From positions 162,960 through 226,959 of the forward strand of contig SVEO01000001.1 in assembly GCA_015057275.1 (NCBI GenBank): a DNA stretch of 64,000 nt. The letters are read 5' to 3'. Position numbers and translations under genes: made by a program. Shown here in pieces: positions 36,651 to 47,113 of this stretch (the stretch's first letter is position 1; every line of letters begins with the position of its first letter). Source of the stretch: Lachnospiraceae bacterium. GTDB lineage: Bacteria; Bacillota; Clostridia; Lachnospirales; Lachnospiraceae. Under the pieces are notes generated by a model, which saw only the letters and a list, made by a program, of their open reading frames with translations, made no database searches and was not told where the DNA came from.

Positions 36651-37025
36651 TTACGATTCAGTTCCATATTCTCCGGCAACTTTATGCACGAGCTGCTCCA
36701 ATCTGCGTAAATCTGTCAACGACTCCTGAATCATGATTTCTTCCTCCGCCAAACTTTTTAAACGCTCCTGAATTGTCTTTTTTTCCTGCAGAAGTTCATA
36801 TTTTTTTACTTCCAAGACCTGAACACTCTCCCGGCGTTCCGATGCATCAACAGGCTTCGGCGAAAACAATTCATATGTGACATCAATGGGTTCCTTAAAA
36901 TCTTTCTGACGTTCTACTAATGCCACAACTTCTGCATCAATTTGTTCTATCTTCTTATTTAATAGCAGTTTATGTTCTAAAACTATCTTCTGTCTTGCCT
37001 CGATGTAATTACGAATGTTGCTCAT
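36651..37025 (-). CDS. Hypothetical coiled-coil protein
   Basis: MSNIRNYIEARQKIVLEHKLLLNKKIEQIDAEVVALVERQKDF...; SD GGAGGGGAAA before ATG 37025. Confidence 0.65.
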   Translation of the reverse strand: MSNIRNYIEARQKIVLEHKLLLNKKIEQIDAEVVALVERQKDFKEPIDVTYELFSPKPVDASERRESVQVLEVKKYELLQEKKTIQERLKSLAEEEIMIQESLTDLRRLEQLVHKVAGEYGTES

Positions 37026-37218
37026 TTTCCCCTCCATATGCGCACGCAACTGCTTTTTTCAAATCGTACGCTTATCATACCACAAGAAACAATTTTCGAA
37101 TAGCAATTTTGTAAATTTTTTCAAAAATAAATTGTACAACTGCTTTTTTTGCCCTATAATATATAAAAACAAACTGATTTCTTTTAATTTACTCTATAAA
37201 AACTTGCAGGAGGACACC

Positions 37219-38157
37219 ATGGCAAAGAACAAGCTTGCAAAAATTGCGTTCTTTAGTGCTACTACGATTACAACGATACATGTTGTCAATCGAATTATGA
37301 ATTATTTGGCGGTTTCAAAAGATGTTTTAACGACCAAGCCTGGAGAATTTTATGATTGGAAATACGGAAAAGTTTATTATGAGCAACATGGTGAAGGTTC
37401 GCCGTTGCTTTTATTGCATTCTTTGGAAGTCGGCGGCAATGCCGACGAATGGTCTCATATTGTCAGCCAGTTAGCAAAGAAACATACAGTGTATACGGTT
37501 GATTTGCCCGGTTGCGGACGCTCCGAGAAATCACTGACGACTTATACCAACTTTGTTTATATAAGATTTTTGGCGGATTTTATAAATGCTGTGATTTGCG
37601 AACCGACGGCAATGATTGCTAATGCAGAGAGCTGCCCGTTAGCAATGATGTTACACAAATACAATCCAACATTCATAAGTGACCTCACATTAGTAAATCC
37701 GCCATCTATCAAAGAAGCCAGTCAATCGGTTACATTCATCGACAAACTCAAAAAATGGATTTTGGATACTCCGATTCTTGGCTCTTTACTATATCAGTTG
37801 CATTACCGCGAGAATATGATTTCTAAACGCCTTGCTGCAGACGGATTCTATGATGCGCGACTGATTCCAAGCAATTTTATTGCCTCATATTACAAGGGTA
37901 CACACTTGGGTAAATCACAAGGGCGCTTCCTCGCCAGCAGCATCGACGCGCATTATATACATGTACCGCTTGCAAAACTGGTGCAAGAACTTCCGGAGAA
38001 TACACGGGTTTTATTGGGAACATTCCATAAAAACGCCAATTGTATATCCAAAGAATATTTATTATACTATAGCAATATTTCAACAAAATTAATTCCTAAC
38101 ACAAAAAAATATCCACATTTTGAAGCTCCGGCTGAGTTTTTGAGAAAATTGAATTAA
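37219..38157 (+). CDS. Alpha/beta hydrolase
   Basis: GSPLLLLHSLEVGGNADEWSHIVSQLAKKHTVYTVDLPGCGRSEKS; SD caggagg before ATG 37219. Confidence 0.85.
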   Translation: MAKNKLAKIAFFSATTITTIHVVNRIMNYLAVSKDVLTTKPGEFYDWKYGKVYYEQHGEGSPLLLLHSLEVGGNADEWSHIVSQLAKKHTVYTVDLPGCGRSEKSLTTYTNFVYIRFLADFINAVICEPTAMIANAESCPLAMMLHKYNPTFISDLTLVNPPSIKEASQSVTFIDKLKKWILDTPILGSLLYQLHYRENMISKRLAADGFYDARLIPSNFIASYYKGTHLGKSQGRFLASSIDAHYIHVPLAKLVQELPENTRVLLGTFHKNANCISKEYLLYYSNISTKLIPNTKKYPHFEAPAEFLRKLN

Positions 38158-38300
38158 TCTTATTTGCAAAAAAATGTCGACATGCCCATAAATTTGTTGA
38201 CATTTTTTTTATATATATTAAAATATTATAAAGTCTATTATTTTGCGCTCTGTTATGAGCGTGCAACATATTGATTCAAGGCGGAGGTTAAAGAATTACG

Positions 38301-39575
38301 ATGTTTAAAATCAAAGTTCAAAACAAATGGATTCGCGCTGCGATTCCGGCTTTGCTGCTTCACTGCAGTATCGGTACAGTGTATTGTTGGTCGCTTGTCA
38401 GCGAAGATATTGTAACTACTCTGAATTCCATGGGAACCAATGTCACAAAAGGAACGATTGAATGGGCATTCAGCCTTGCGATTTTCTTCCTTGGTATGTC
38501 GGCGGCTTTCCTTGGACCATTTGTGGAAAAGGACATCCACAAAGCATCACTTATTGCAACACTTTGTTTCGCCGGCGGTATGGCTGGTACCGGTTTCTCG
38601 ATTGCAAATGGCTCAGTTATTGGTATTTTCATCTGCTACGGTGTGATTATGGGTATCGGTCTTGGTACCGGATATCTGTCACCAGTTAAGACTCTTATGC
38701 TGTGGTTCAGCGAGCAGAAAGGTCTGGCAACCGGTTTGGCGATTGCAGGTTTCGGCCTTGCAAAGGTTATTGCCAGCCCATTGATGGAGTTCTTACAGGA
38801 CAAATTCGGCATCATCAACATGTTCTACATTTTAGCTGTGATTTATTTTATTATGATGTTCACAGGTCACATTTTGCTTGCAAAACCGGAAGGTTGGGTA
38901 GAATCTCACGAAAAGAGAGAGGGCGACAGCGTTCTTACGATTTTCAAAAACAAGACCTTCATCGGTGTTTGGCTCATGTTCTACATCAATATTACCTGTG
39001 GTTTAATGCTTATCTCACAGGAAAAGAGTATTGTAAAGGCCATTGGTTTGGTTGGTGCTGTCAGCCTCATCAGTTCACTTACTGCAGTATTTAATGCGGG
39101 CGGCCGTCTTGGTCTTTCCACATTAGGCGATAAGATGAAGGACAGAAACACCATTTACAAACTGATTTTCGCATGCTCTATCGGTGTAACATTACTTACA
39201 ATCGTTACTAAAGGTATTGTAAATGAATATGCAATTTTGGTATTGCCTCTGTTGTTCGTTGTAAATGCAGGTTACGGCGGCGGTTTCAGTAATGTTCCAG
39301 CACTTCTTTCGGACCATTTCGGTATGAAATCCATCAGCCGCATTCACGGCCTGGTTCTCTCTGCATGGGGATTTGCTGGTCTTACCGGTAACCAGATTGC
39401 GACACTTATTGTAAATAACACCGGCAAATTTGTTGATGACGGTCACGGAAACATGGTTAACCCGGTAGGTTATCAAAATGTTTTGTATGTTACCGTTGCA
39501 ATGTACACAATCGCGTTGCTGATTAGCATTTTCGTGATTCCGTCCATTAAGAAGGTAAAGAGGGCAGAATCATAA
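38301..39575 (+). CDS. MFS transporter, OFA (oxalate/formate antiporter) family-like
   Basis: 12-TM pattern; GTVYCWSLVSEDIV, IGLGTGYLSPVKTLMLWFSEQKGLATGLAIAGFGLAKVIASPLMEFL, NAGGRLGLSTLGDKM. Confidence 0.85.
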   Translation: MFKIKVQNKWIRAAIPALLLHCSIGTVYCWSLVSEDIVTTLNSMGTNVTKGTIEWAFSLAIFFLGMSAAFLGPFVEKDIHKASLIATLCFAGGMAGTGFSIANGSVIGIFICYGVIMGIGLGTGYLSPVKTLMLWFSEQKGLATGLAIAGFGLAKVIASPLMEFLQDKFGIINMFYILAVIYFIMMFTGHILLAKPEGWVESHEKREGDSVLTIFKNKTFIGVWLMFYINITCGLMLISQEKSIVKAIGLVGAVSLISSLTAVFNAGGRLGLSTLGDKMKDRNTIYKLIFACSIGVTLLTIVTKGIVNEYAILVLPLLFVVNAGYGGGFSNVPALLSDHFGMKSISRIHGLVLSAWGFAGLTGNQIATLIVNNTGKFVDDGHGNMVNPVGYQNVLYVTVAMYTIALLISIFVIPSIKKVKRAES

Positions 39576-39590
39576 ATTTGTCTGTACATA

Positions 39591-39621
39591 AGGGAATGTC
39601 ACACATTGGCATTCCCTTTTT
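39591..39621 (+). terminator. Terminator of MFS gene
   Basis: AGGGAATG...CATTCCCT followed by TTTTTT. Confidence 0.8.
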
Positions 39622-39632
39622 TTATACAAAAA

Positions 39633-39658
39633 GAGGAATGACCGCTTTGTCATTCCTC
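39633..39658 (-). terminator. Terminator of rsmG operon
   Basis: GAGGAATGAC-cgcttt-GTCATTCCTC; minus strand followed by TTTTTGT. Confidence 0.75.
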
Positions 39659-39663
39659 CATTT

Positions 39664-40386
39664 TTACAACGGATTTTTTGATGGTACACCCGCTTTACGC
39701 GGATACTTCTTCGAAATTTCCTTTGTTTTTTCAATCTGAATCAAGGTTCTATGATTATCTTTGCCGAGCACAAACGATTCAATTTTCCCGACCTTGCCGG
39801 ACAATAAGTGAATCGCACTCTTTGCCTTAGCAAGTTCTTCCTCTGCATTTCCCGCCTTATAAGAAATGAAACTTCCCCCGACCTTTACAAACGGCAGACA
39901 ATATTCCGAGAGCGTAGATAAGTTTGCCACTGCACGCGACACACAGTAATCAAACTGCTCTCGGTATTGAGGTTTTCTGCCAAGTTCCTCGCCGCGTCCA
40001 TGCACGGCGGTAATTTTTTTAAGACCGAGTTTCTCGATTTCGCCCTGCAAAAAGGTAATTCTCTTATTAAGGGAATCCGCCAAAACAATCTCCAGTTCCG
40101 GGAACGCAATTTTTAACGGGATACCCGGAAATCCGCCGCCCGTACCGAGGTCCATAAGCTTCTTTTCCCCGCCGTTTTCCGCAAAATTCACAATTTTCAC
40201 TATGGATAAACTATCGAGAAAATGCTTTACAACAACCTCTTCCCACTCAGTAATCGCCGTCAGATTCATCACTTTATTTTTCTCGACTAAGTCTTCATAA
40301 AATGTCTCAAATTGCTGCAGTTGCTGCTCGCTCAATGAGATATTTAATTGTTTTAATCCTTCCTGAAATAAATCCCAATTTTTCAT
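39664..40386 (-). CDS. rsmG: 16S rRNA (guanine(527)-N7)-methyltransferase
   Basis: EKNKVMNLTAITEWEEVVVKHFLDSLSIV...LMDLGTGGGFPGIPLKIAFPELEIVLADSLNKRITFL. Confidence 0.96.
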   Translation of the reverse strand: MKNWDLFQEGLKQLNISLSEQQLQQFETFYEDLVEKNKVMNLTAITEWEEVVVKHFLDSLSIVKIVNFAENGGEKKLMDLGTGGGFPGIPLKIAFPELEIVLADSLNKRITFLQGEIEKLGLKKITAVHGRGEELGRKPQYREQFDYCVSRAVANLSTLSEYCLPFVKVGGSFISYKAGNAEEELAKAKSAIHLLSGKVGKIESFVLGKDNHRTLIQIEKTKEISKKYPRKAGVPSKNPL

Positions 40387-40391
40387 ACAAC

Positions 40392-42287
40392 TTATTGTAC
40401 CTTTCCGTTCGCTGCGTTGTACTGCTGCAAATAAATCAGCAATACACTGATGTCCGCCGGAGAAACGCCGCTGATACGCGATGCCTGTCCGATGTTCATC
40501 GGCTGATACAGATTTAATTTCTGCTGTGCTTCCATTCGTAACCCGGAAATTGCTGAATAATCAAATTTTTCCGGCAACTTTTTCTTCTCCAGCTTCTTGA
40601 ACTGCTCAACCTGCTTTAACTGCCTCTTAATGTAGCCATCATATTTTATGTTGATATTAACCTGCTCAATCACATAGTATGGAAGTTGCAGACGCTGCGG
40701 ATCAAATTCCGCCAACATTTCATAGCTTAATTCTGGGCGGCGAATCAATTCTGCCAGATTCGTGCCGGTTTTGAGCGGCGTACTTTCGTGCGCTTCTAAA
40801 AATGCCTGCATATCTGCCGAGGCACCAATCAGCACATTTTCCAGACGCTTGATTTCTTCCGCGGTCAGACGCTCTTTTTCCAAAACGCGTGCGTACGCTT
40901 CTTCTGAAACAAGTCCGATTTTGTGGCCAATCGCCGATAAACGCAAATCCGCATTGTCTTGGCGCAATAATAAGCGGTATTCCGCGCGCGATGTCATCAT
41001 GCGGTACGGCTCATGACTCTCTTTTGTAACAAGATCATCAATCAGCACGCCGATGTAGCCTTCGGAACGGTCAATGACGATACATTCCTCGCCCTTTGCC
41101 TTGAGCGCCGCATTGATACCGGCAATCAAGCCCTGAGCTGCCGCCTCCTCATAACCGGAGCTGCCGTTGAACTGTCCGCCACTGAACAAACCGGAAATTT
41201 CCTTGAATTCCAGCGTCGGTTTTAACTGTCTGGCATCGATACAATCATATTCAATTGCGTATGCATTTCGTACAATTTTCACATGTTCCAATCCCGGCAC
41301 GGTGCGGTACATCGCATATTGTACGTCTTCCGGGAGCGAACTCGACATACCGCCGAGATACATCTCATTTGTGTATAACCCTTCCGGCTCTACAAAGACA
41401 TGATGACGGTTCTTATCCGCAAATTTTACTACCTTATCTTCAATTGACGGACAGTAGCGCGGGCCGGTCCCCTCAATCATGCCGGAGAACAATGGGGAAC
41501 GATGAATGTTGTCACGTATAATTTGATGCGTTTCTTCGTTTGTGTATGTCAGCCAGCAGGACACCTGCTCTTTTTGTATATCCTCCGGATTGGTTGAAAA
41601 TGAAAACGGCACAATGTTCTCGTCGCCAAACTGTTCTTCCATCTTCGAAAAATCAATACTGCGCTTGTCCACACGCGCCGGTGTGCCGGTTTTAAATCTG
41701 CGTAGCTCAATACCGTTTTCCTTCAGCGAATCAGTCAGCGCATTCGCCGCCTGCAATCCGTTCGGTCCGGTATAGTTGCTTACCTCTCCATAAATGCAGC
41801 GCGCCTTCAAATACGTTCCGGTTGCTAATACAAGTGTTTTCACATGATAAATGGCTCCGGAAGTCGTCTTTGCACCAGTGAGGACACCGTTTTCAACGAT
41901 AATTTCGGCAATTTCTCCCTGACGCACCGTCAAATGTTCGGTATTTTCTAGTGTACGGCGCATCTCGCGGGTATAATCTTGCTTATCCGCCTGTGCGCGC
42001 AACGAATGAACTGCCGGTCCTTTGGAAATATTCAGCATCTTTGATTGAATGAATGTTTTATCAATATTTTTTCCCATTTCTCCACCAAGCGCATCGATTT
42101 CGCGAACCAAATGTCCCTTAGAACTGCCGCCGATGTTTGGGTTGCAAGGCATTAACGCGATGCTGTCAACACTGACCGTAAACATGATTGTTTCCATCCC
42201 GAGTCGCGCAGCCGCCAAAGCTGCCTCGCAACCTGCATGTCCCGCTCCCACAACTAATACGTCATAAGTTTCTTCTAAAACGTTCAT
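40392..42287 (-). CDS. mnmG: tRNA uridine-5-carboxymethylaminomethyl modification enzyme MnmG/GidA
   Basis: [65 protein letters not shown]. Confidence 0.97.
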   Translation of the reverse strand: MNVLEETYDVLVVGAGHAGCEAALAAARLGMETIMFTVSVDSIALMPCNPNIGGSSKGHLVREIDALGGEMGKNIDKTFIQSKMLNISKGPAVHSLRAQADKQDYTREMRRTLENTEHLTVRQGEIAEIIVENGVLTGAKTTSGAIYHVKTLVLATGTYLKARCIYGEVSNYTGPNGLQAANALTDSLKENGIELRRFKTGTPARVDKRSIDFSKMEEQFGDENIVPFSFSTNPEDIQKEQVSCWLTYTNEETHQIIRDNIHRSPLFSGMIEGTGPRYCPSIEDKVVKFADKNRHHVFVEPEGLYTNEMYLGGMSSSLPEDVQYAMYRTVPGLEHVKIVRNAYAIEYDCIDARQLKPTLEFKEISGLFSGGQFNGSSGYEEAAAQGLIAGINAALKAKGEECIVIDRSEGYIGVLIDDLVTKESHEPYRMMTSRAEYRLLLRQDNADLRLSAIGHKIGLVSEEAYARVLEKERLTAEEIKRLENVLIGASADMQAFLEAHESTPLKTGTNLAELIRRPELSYEMLAEFDPQRLQLPYYVIEQVNINIKYDGYIKRQLKQVEQFKKLEKKKLPEKFDYSAISGLRMEAQQKLNLYQPMNIGQASRISGVSPADISVLLIYLQQYNAANGKVQ

Positions 42288-42354
42288 CTCTTATCCTTTC
42301 TTCTACTTTGTTAAACCGGTTGCTACGCTTCTCCGAAGCTCTCGTTGTTTCAGA

Positions 42355-43734
42355 CTATTTGCCCATGCAAAACTTTTCAAAAATCTGTTCTGCCAAATCA
42401 TCCTCCAGCGCCTCACCGATGATACTTCCAAGACTTTCATACGCATCCATTAAATCAACCGAATAAAAATCCTCCGGCATGCCGTCATCAATACTTTGCT
42501 GCACAAGTTCTAAACTCTTCTTTGCTTGCTCGAGTGCCGTTTTGTGACGCGCATTCGTGATATAAACCTGTGAATTCATCTGAATTTCGCCGCTGTAGAA
42601 CATATCTTTCATCAATGTCTCTAATTGCTGCATTCCTTCCATATGTTTCGCGGAAATTTCCACAACCGGAATGCATGTCTCATTCTTCGAAAATTCAGCC
42701 GACGGCTGATATGTCTCCTTGTCTGACTTGTTCCACAAAATAATTGTGCGGTAATCTTTTACTAACGATAAAATTTCATAATCTTCTGCGCTAAGCGGTT
42801 CGGAGCCATCTAAAACAAACAATATGAGATCTGCTTTTTTCACACTCTCTTTTGCTTTATCTACACCAATTTTCTCGACAATATCCTCCGTCTCACGGAT
42901 GCCTGCTGTATCAATCAAATGCAACGTAATTCCATGAAAATAAATCGATTCCTCCAATGTATCGCGTGTTGTCCCGGCAATACTTGTGACAATCGCACGC
43001 TCCTCGCCGAGCATCGCATTGAGCAATGACGACTTGCCGACATTCGGTTTACCGACAATGGCCGTTCTCACACCTTCTTTCATAATCCGACCGTTGTCCG
43101 CACCGCGCAGCAATTCACTTATTTTCTCAATCAAATGGTCCACTTTTCCCTGCAAACCATGACTGTAACCATCTAAGGAAATATGCTCCGGATCGTCCAG
43201 CGCTGATTCGATAAATGCAATCTCATAAATCAACTGCTTGCGTAAATCTTTAATAATATGTGATATGCTTCCGCCGAGCTGACCTACGCCGTTTTGCAAC
43301 GCATATTCATTTTCCGCGTGAATAACATCCATCACTGCTTCTGCCTGCGAAAGGTCGATGCGCCCATTCAAAAATGCGCGCTTTGTGAATTCCCCCGGTC
43401 CTGCCGGTCTGGCACCGCACTCATACACAAGTTCCAAAATTCTTTTTAAAACAAACGGGCCTCCATGGCAGTTAATTTCCACGATATCTTCCTTTGTGTA
43501 TGTGTTCGGCGCACGCATAACAGAAAGTAACACCTCATCATACACAATCTCACCCCAAACAATCTTTCCGTAATGTATCGTATGTGACTTCGCCTCTCGC
43601 ACCAAAAAATCCGGACGCACCGACTGAAATATTTTTTCTGCTATCTCGATTGCTTTTTCTCCGCTCACGCGGATGATTCCAATGCCCGCCGGACTGACGG
43701 CTGTGGCAATCGCTGCAATCGTATCATTTTCCAT
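42355..43734 (-). CDS. mnmE: tRNA modification GTPase MnmE/TrmE
   Basis: MENDTIAAIATAVSPAGIGIIRVSGEKA; GKPNVGKSSLLNAMLGEERAIVTSIAGTTRDTLEE; C-terminal EQIFEKFCMGK. Confidence 0.97.
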   Translation of the reverse strand: MENDTIAAIATAVSPAGIGIIRVSGEKAIEIAEKIFQSVRPDFLVREAKSHTIHYGKIVWGEIVYDEVLLSVMRAPNTYTKEDIVEINCHGGPFVLKRILELVYECGARPAGPGEFTKRAFLNGRIDLSQAEAVMDVIHAENEYALQNGVGQLGGSISHIIKDLRKQLIYEIAFIESALDDPEHISLDGYSHGLQGKVDHLIEKISELLRGADNGRIMKEGVRTAIVGKPNVGKSSLLNAMLGEERAIVTSIAGTTRDTLEESIYFHGITLHLIDTAGIRETEDIVEKIGVDKAKESVKKADLILFVLDGSEPLSAEDYEILSLVKDYRTIILWNKSDKETYQPSAEFSKNETCIPVVEISAKHMEGMQQLETLMKDMFYSGEIQMNSQVYITNARHKTALEQAKKSLELVQQSIDDGMPEDFYSVDLMDAYESLGSIIGEALEDDLAEQIFEKFCMGK

Positions 43735-43811
43735 TGAATACAACATATTGTTTCGCTCCGATATTCTTTAAAATAGGGGCTGCCTTTTCTCGACACCCCC
43801 TATGTTTTACA

Positions 43812-44513
43812 TTATTCTACTGTTTCACTTTCGGTTTTGTCAATACCTGCATGGTAGCTTGGCTTTGAATATCTGGAATAAGTTTTTCCAGTATTTTTCA
43901 AATACACAACTACGTGACGGAATGGTTCTTCGCCCTCACTCTTTGTTGCTACAAATTTATCATTCTGTAATGTGGAATGAATCACTCTTCTCTCATAAGG
44001 ATTCATCGGCTCTAAAGAAACTTTTCTTCTTGTTCTCTTAACCTTGCTTGCAATATTCTTTGCAAGATTTTCCAAGGTTTCCTTTCTTCTGTTGCGATAG
44101 TCTTCCGTATCAAGCTTAATGCGGCAATACTTTTCGCTTTCCTTGTTTACTACAAGACTTACCAAATACTGCAGGGAATCGAGTGTCTGACCTCTCTTAC
44201 CAATTAACACACCCATGTCATCGCCAACTAAATCGATATTCATGTTGGATTCTGCTTCATCGTATTCAATCTTGATTGTAACTTCAAGATTCATTGCCTT
44301 AAAAACTTCTTGCAAGAATTCCGTTGCAATACCTTCTAAAGTAACAACCTTTCTTGCCTTAATCTTTGCCGGCTTTGCACCGATTCCTAAAAATCCGGAT
44401 GTACCCTTTTCTAAAACTTCGATTTCTAAACTGTCGCTTGCTGCGCCTAAAGCGATGGAAGCATTTGTCATGGCTTCATCGACCGTTTTTCCTGTAAATT
44501 CTTTATATTCCAT
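43812..44513 (-). CDS. jag: Jag/KhpB (EloR) RNA-binding protein (Jag-N, KH, R3H)
   Basis: MEYKEFTGKTVDEAMTNASIALG...GFLGIGAKPAKI; KH GVLIGKRGQTLDSLQYLVSLVVN; R3H MNPYERRVIHSTLQ. Confidence 0.95.
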   Translation of the reverse strand: MEYKEFTGKTVDEAMTNASIALGAASDSLEIEVLEKGTSGFLGIGAKPAKIKARKVVTLEGIATEFLQEVFKAMNLEVTIKIEYDEAESNMNIDLVGDDMGVLIGKRGQTLDSLQYLVSLVVNKESEKYCRIKLDTEDYRNRRKETLENLAKNIASKVKRTRRKVSLEPMNPYERRVIHSTLQNDKFVATKSEGEEPFRHVVVYLKNTGKTYSRYSKPSYHAGIDKTESETVE

Positions 44514-44522
44514 AACTATCCT

Positions 44523-45809
44523 CTATTTCTTACTGTTTTTCTCGTTATATCTTTGAACCATATTTGCCTTGGATGCAAGACTGCCCGGTTTGGAAACGTT
44601 CTTATTATAATAATCAGTAGATTTCTTCATTTCCTCTTTGCGCTTGCTCTCGCTGTCCGCCTGTGCCTTTGCTTGCGCTTCTTTAACAGCCTCACTGTAT
44701 TTGGTGTTTATCTGCGCATTGCTTGCTATCTTCTGCGGTGGTAATCCCTGCTTTGCACGCTTCTTGTTTGCCTTGTCAACATTCTTCTGAATCATGGCAT
44801 TCATATCAGCCTTCTTAAAGTAAAGATTTACTGCCAATTGGAAAATAATCTGGTAAACTGCACCAATTACCCAATACAAACCAATACCCGCCTGGAAAGT
44901 GAAGCAAAAGAATACGGACATAATTGGCATCATGTACGTCATCATCTTCATGGAGCCTGCCATTGGGTTTTCATCTTTCTTATTGTTCTGATTTGCAGTG
45001 GCATTGGAAATTTTAACACTTAAAAACTGAGTTACACCTGCAAGCACCGGAATAAGCAAAGCCAATCCCATTGCAGAACTCGGTGTTTGTGCAAGATTAA
45101 TACCAAGAAAACTATTTGCATCATTAATGTGGTCAATCGCTGCCTGAACGGTCGTCGCATCACCACCTGCGTTTGTTACTACCTCTACTAACTGATTCCA
45201 CTTTTCACTCGTAAATGTAGAAAGTAAATCAATTACACTGTTTGTTTGCTCTGCTGTCAACTCTGTAGTAGTAGCTACATCAAAGCCTTTAAGCATTGTT
45301 GCATCGGCATTGTAAATCTCATCTACCTTACCAACTAAACCATTTGCTCTTACAACTGCGACAATTTCCTCATAATATACTTTAATCTGAGAAATATATG
45401 CCGGAATCTTCATAATAACTCGATACAGAGCCAATAAAATCGGCATCTGAATCAACAACTGTAAACAACTACCTGATGGAGAAACGCCGTACTTAGCATA
45501 AACTGCCTTGGTTTCCTCCTGCATCTTTATCATGCTGTCCTGGTCTCTTTTGTTGTTATACTTTTTCTGAATCGCCTGAATTTCAGGATTCATAATTGCT
45601 GACATCTTAGAAAACTTCTGCTGCTTAATAGTCAACGGAAGCAGACAAAGCTTTATCAACAATGTAAACAAAATAATCGCCAAACCTACATTGTAAATAT
45701 TTGCTTTACTCAGTAAATCGTAGATAAAATCAATCACATAACCGAGAATTTTTGCGATTGGTCCTACGATGGCGCCGGTATCTTTCGTCAATAAAATAAA
45801 ATTGTCCAC
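44523..45809 (-). CDS. yidC: YidC/Oxa1 membrane protein insertase (GTG start proposed)
   Basis: SKANIYNVGLAIILFTLLIKLCLLPLTIKQQKFSKMSAIMNPEIQAIQKKYNNKRDQDSMIKMQEETKAVYAKYGVSPSGSCLQLLIQMPILLALY; GTG at 45809 preceded by AGAGGATAATA. Confidence 0.93.
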   Translation of the reverse strand: MDNFILLTKDTGAIVGPIAKILGYVIDFIYDLLSKANIYNVGLAIILFTLLIKLCLLPLTIKQQKFSKMSAIMNPEIQAIQKKYNNKRDQDSMIKMQEETKAVYAKYGVSPSGSCLQLLIQMPILLALYRVIMKIPAYISQIKVYYEEIVAVVRANGLVGKVDEIYNADATMLKGFDVATTTELTAEQTNSVIDLLSTFTSEKWNQLVEVVTNAGGDATTVQAAIDHINDANSFLGINLAQTPSSAMGLALLIPVLAGVTQFLSVKISNATANQNNKKDENPMAGSMKMMTYMMPIMSVFFCFTFQAGIGLYWVIGAVYQIIFQLAVNLYFKKADMNAMIQKNVDKANKKRAKQGLPPQKIASNAQINTKYSEAVKEAQAKAQADSESKRKEEMKKSTDYYNKNVSKPGSLASKANMVQRYNEKNSKK

Positions 45810-45886
45810 TATTATCCTCTTTCTGTGCACCTGCTGCGCACTTGATGCAACTTCTATGCATCTTATTGTAATAATTCCGCGCGAAT

Positions 45887-46099
45887 TTACGGAACCGGAT
45901 CAAATCCACCCTTTGAAAAAGGATTGCAACGCAAAATACGCTTTACCGCTAAAAATCCACCCTTTAACGCTCCATACTTTTCAACAGCTTCTATCGCATA
46001 CTGTGAACAAGTCGGATAAAATCTGCAATGGCAGGTTTTTTTTAACGGAGACAGGCACACCTGATAAAATCGAATACATGCAATCATTACTTTTTTCAA
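45887..46099 (-). CDS. yidD: Membrane protein insertion efficiency factor YidD
   Basis: [70 protein letters not shown]. Confidence 0.96.
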   Translation of the reverse strand: MKKVMIACIRFYQVCLSPLKKTCHCRFYPTCSQYAIEAVEKYGALKGGFLAVKRILRCNPFSKGGFDPVP

Positions 46100-46101
46100 T
46101 C

Positions 46102-46458
46102 TTACTGCACCTCTTTTTCTTCCTTTTTTAAAATACCGTGAATTTTTCCTAAATGAAGCAAGGCGCTCTCTACTTCAGCGTACCCCTTGCCCTTCGCTGT
46201 CGCCCTTACCACAACAACGATGTCCAAACCACTATTGAAATTTTCACAATTCAAACGATAACTTTCTCTTATCAATCTTGTAATGCGATGTCTTACTACA
46301 CTATTTCCAACTTTTTTACTAACCGAAATACCGAGACGGTTTTCGTCCAAATCATTCTTACGAATATACATTACCAGATATTTATTTGCGTAAGACTTTT
46401 TCTCGTCATACACCTCTTTGAATTGTCCGTAATTTTTTAATGAATTGATCTTTCCCAT
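46102..46458 (-). CDS. rnpA: Ribonuclease P protein component
   Basis: [31 protein letters not shown]...[27 protein letters not shown]; between yidD and rpmH. Confidence 0.95.
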   Translation of the reverse strand: MGKINSLKNYGQFKEVYDEKKSYANKYLVMYIRKNDLDENRLGISVSKKVGNSVVRHRITRLIRESYRLNCENFNSGLDIVVVVRATAKGKGYAEVESALLHLGKIHGILKKEEKEVQ

Positions 46459-46492
46459 TTTTAAATAGAAGAAAAGGCCACATTACTGCGGC

Positions 46493-46627
46493 CTAAGCTG
46501 ATAACTGCTTTCTTCCTTTTGCTCTTCTAGCAGCTAATACTTTTCTACCATTTGCTGTGCTCATTCTTGCACGGAATCCGTGAACTTTCGCTCTGGATCT
46601 CTTCTTTGGCTGAAATGTCATCTTCAT
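46493..46627 (-). CDS. rpmH: 50S ribosomal protein L34
   Basis: Reverse strand: [44 protein letters not shown] (44 aa; below track cutoff). Confidence 0.97.
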   Translation of the reverse strand: MKMTFQPKKRSRAKVHGFRARMSTANGRKVLAARRAKGRKQLSA

Positions 46628-46744
46628 TTAAATGCACCTCCTTATTAATCCGGATAGTAAAACATCATTGCGATTATATTAGAAATATTCAACTACGTCA
46701 AGCATTATTTTCTACAAAAAAGCAGAAAATTTTTTTCAATATTT

Positions 46745-46988
46745 TTATCCACATTATCAACAATCATTTAATTAACATCATTTTTATGAAATTTTATTCA
46801 CATTTTGTTGATAACTTTTATCAATATAGTGGAAAACTCTTTTAAAATGCGCTAAAATAGTGTTATTCAGCGTGTGAATATATTTTTTTACATTTTTAAA
46901 ATAATGTGAATAACTTTTTTATATTTTTTCATCCACAATTTTTCCACAGAAAAATAATTTTAAAAAATTTTTGTCAACATTATCCACG
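46745..46988. other. oriC: oriC, upstream DnaA-box cluster (rpmH-dnaA)
   Basis: TTATCCACA 46745-46753; TTATTCACA 46794-46802; TTATTCACA (reverse) 46905-46913; TCATCCACA 46929-46937; TTTTCCACA 46940-46948; TTATCCACG 46980-46988; very AT-rich. Confidence 0.88.
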
Positions 46989-47113
46989 TTTTAATATTTC
47001 TTGTTGAAAATTTATGGACTTTTTACTTATTTTATAGTAAAATATTTACATATATGCGGTTTATCAAAAAGGGAATAGAAAGTGCCGATTTTTTTCGGCA
47101 GAATGGTGGTATT

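Noticed and set aside
37015-37218. N-terminal extension of the alpha/beta hydrolase ORF
   Set aside because: A clear caggagg SD precedes ATG at 37219; the upstream frame overlaps the divergent gene's promoter region.
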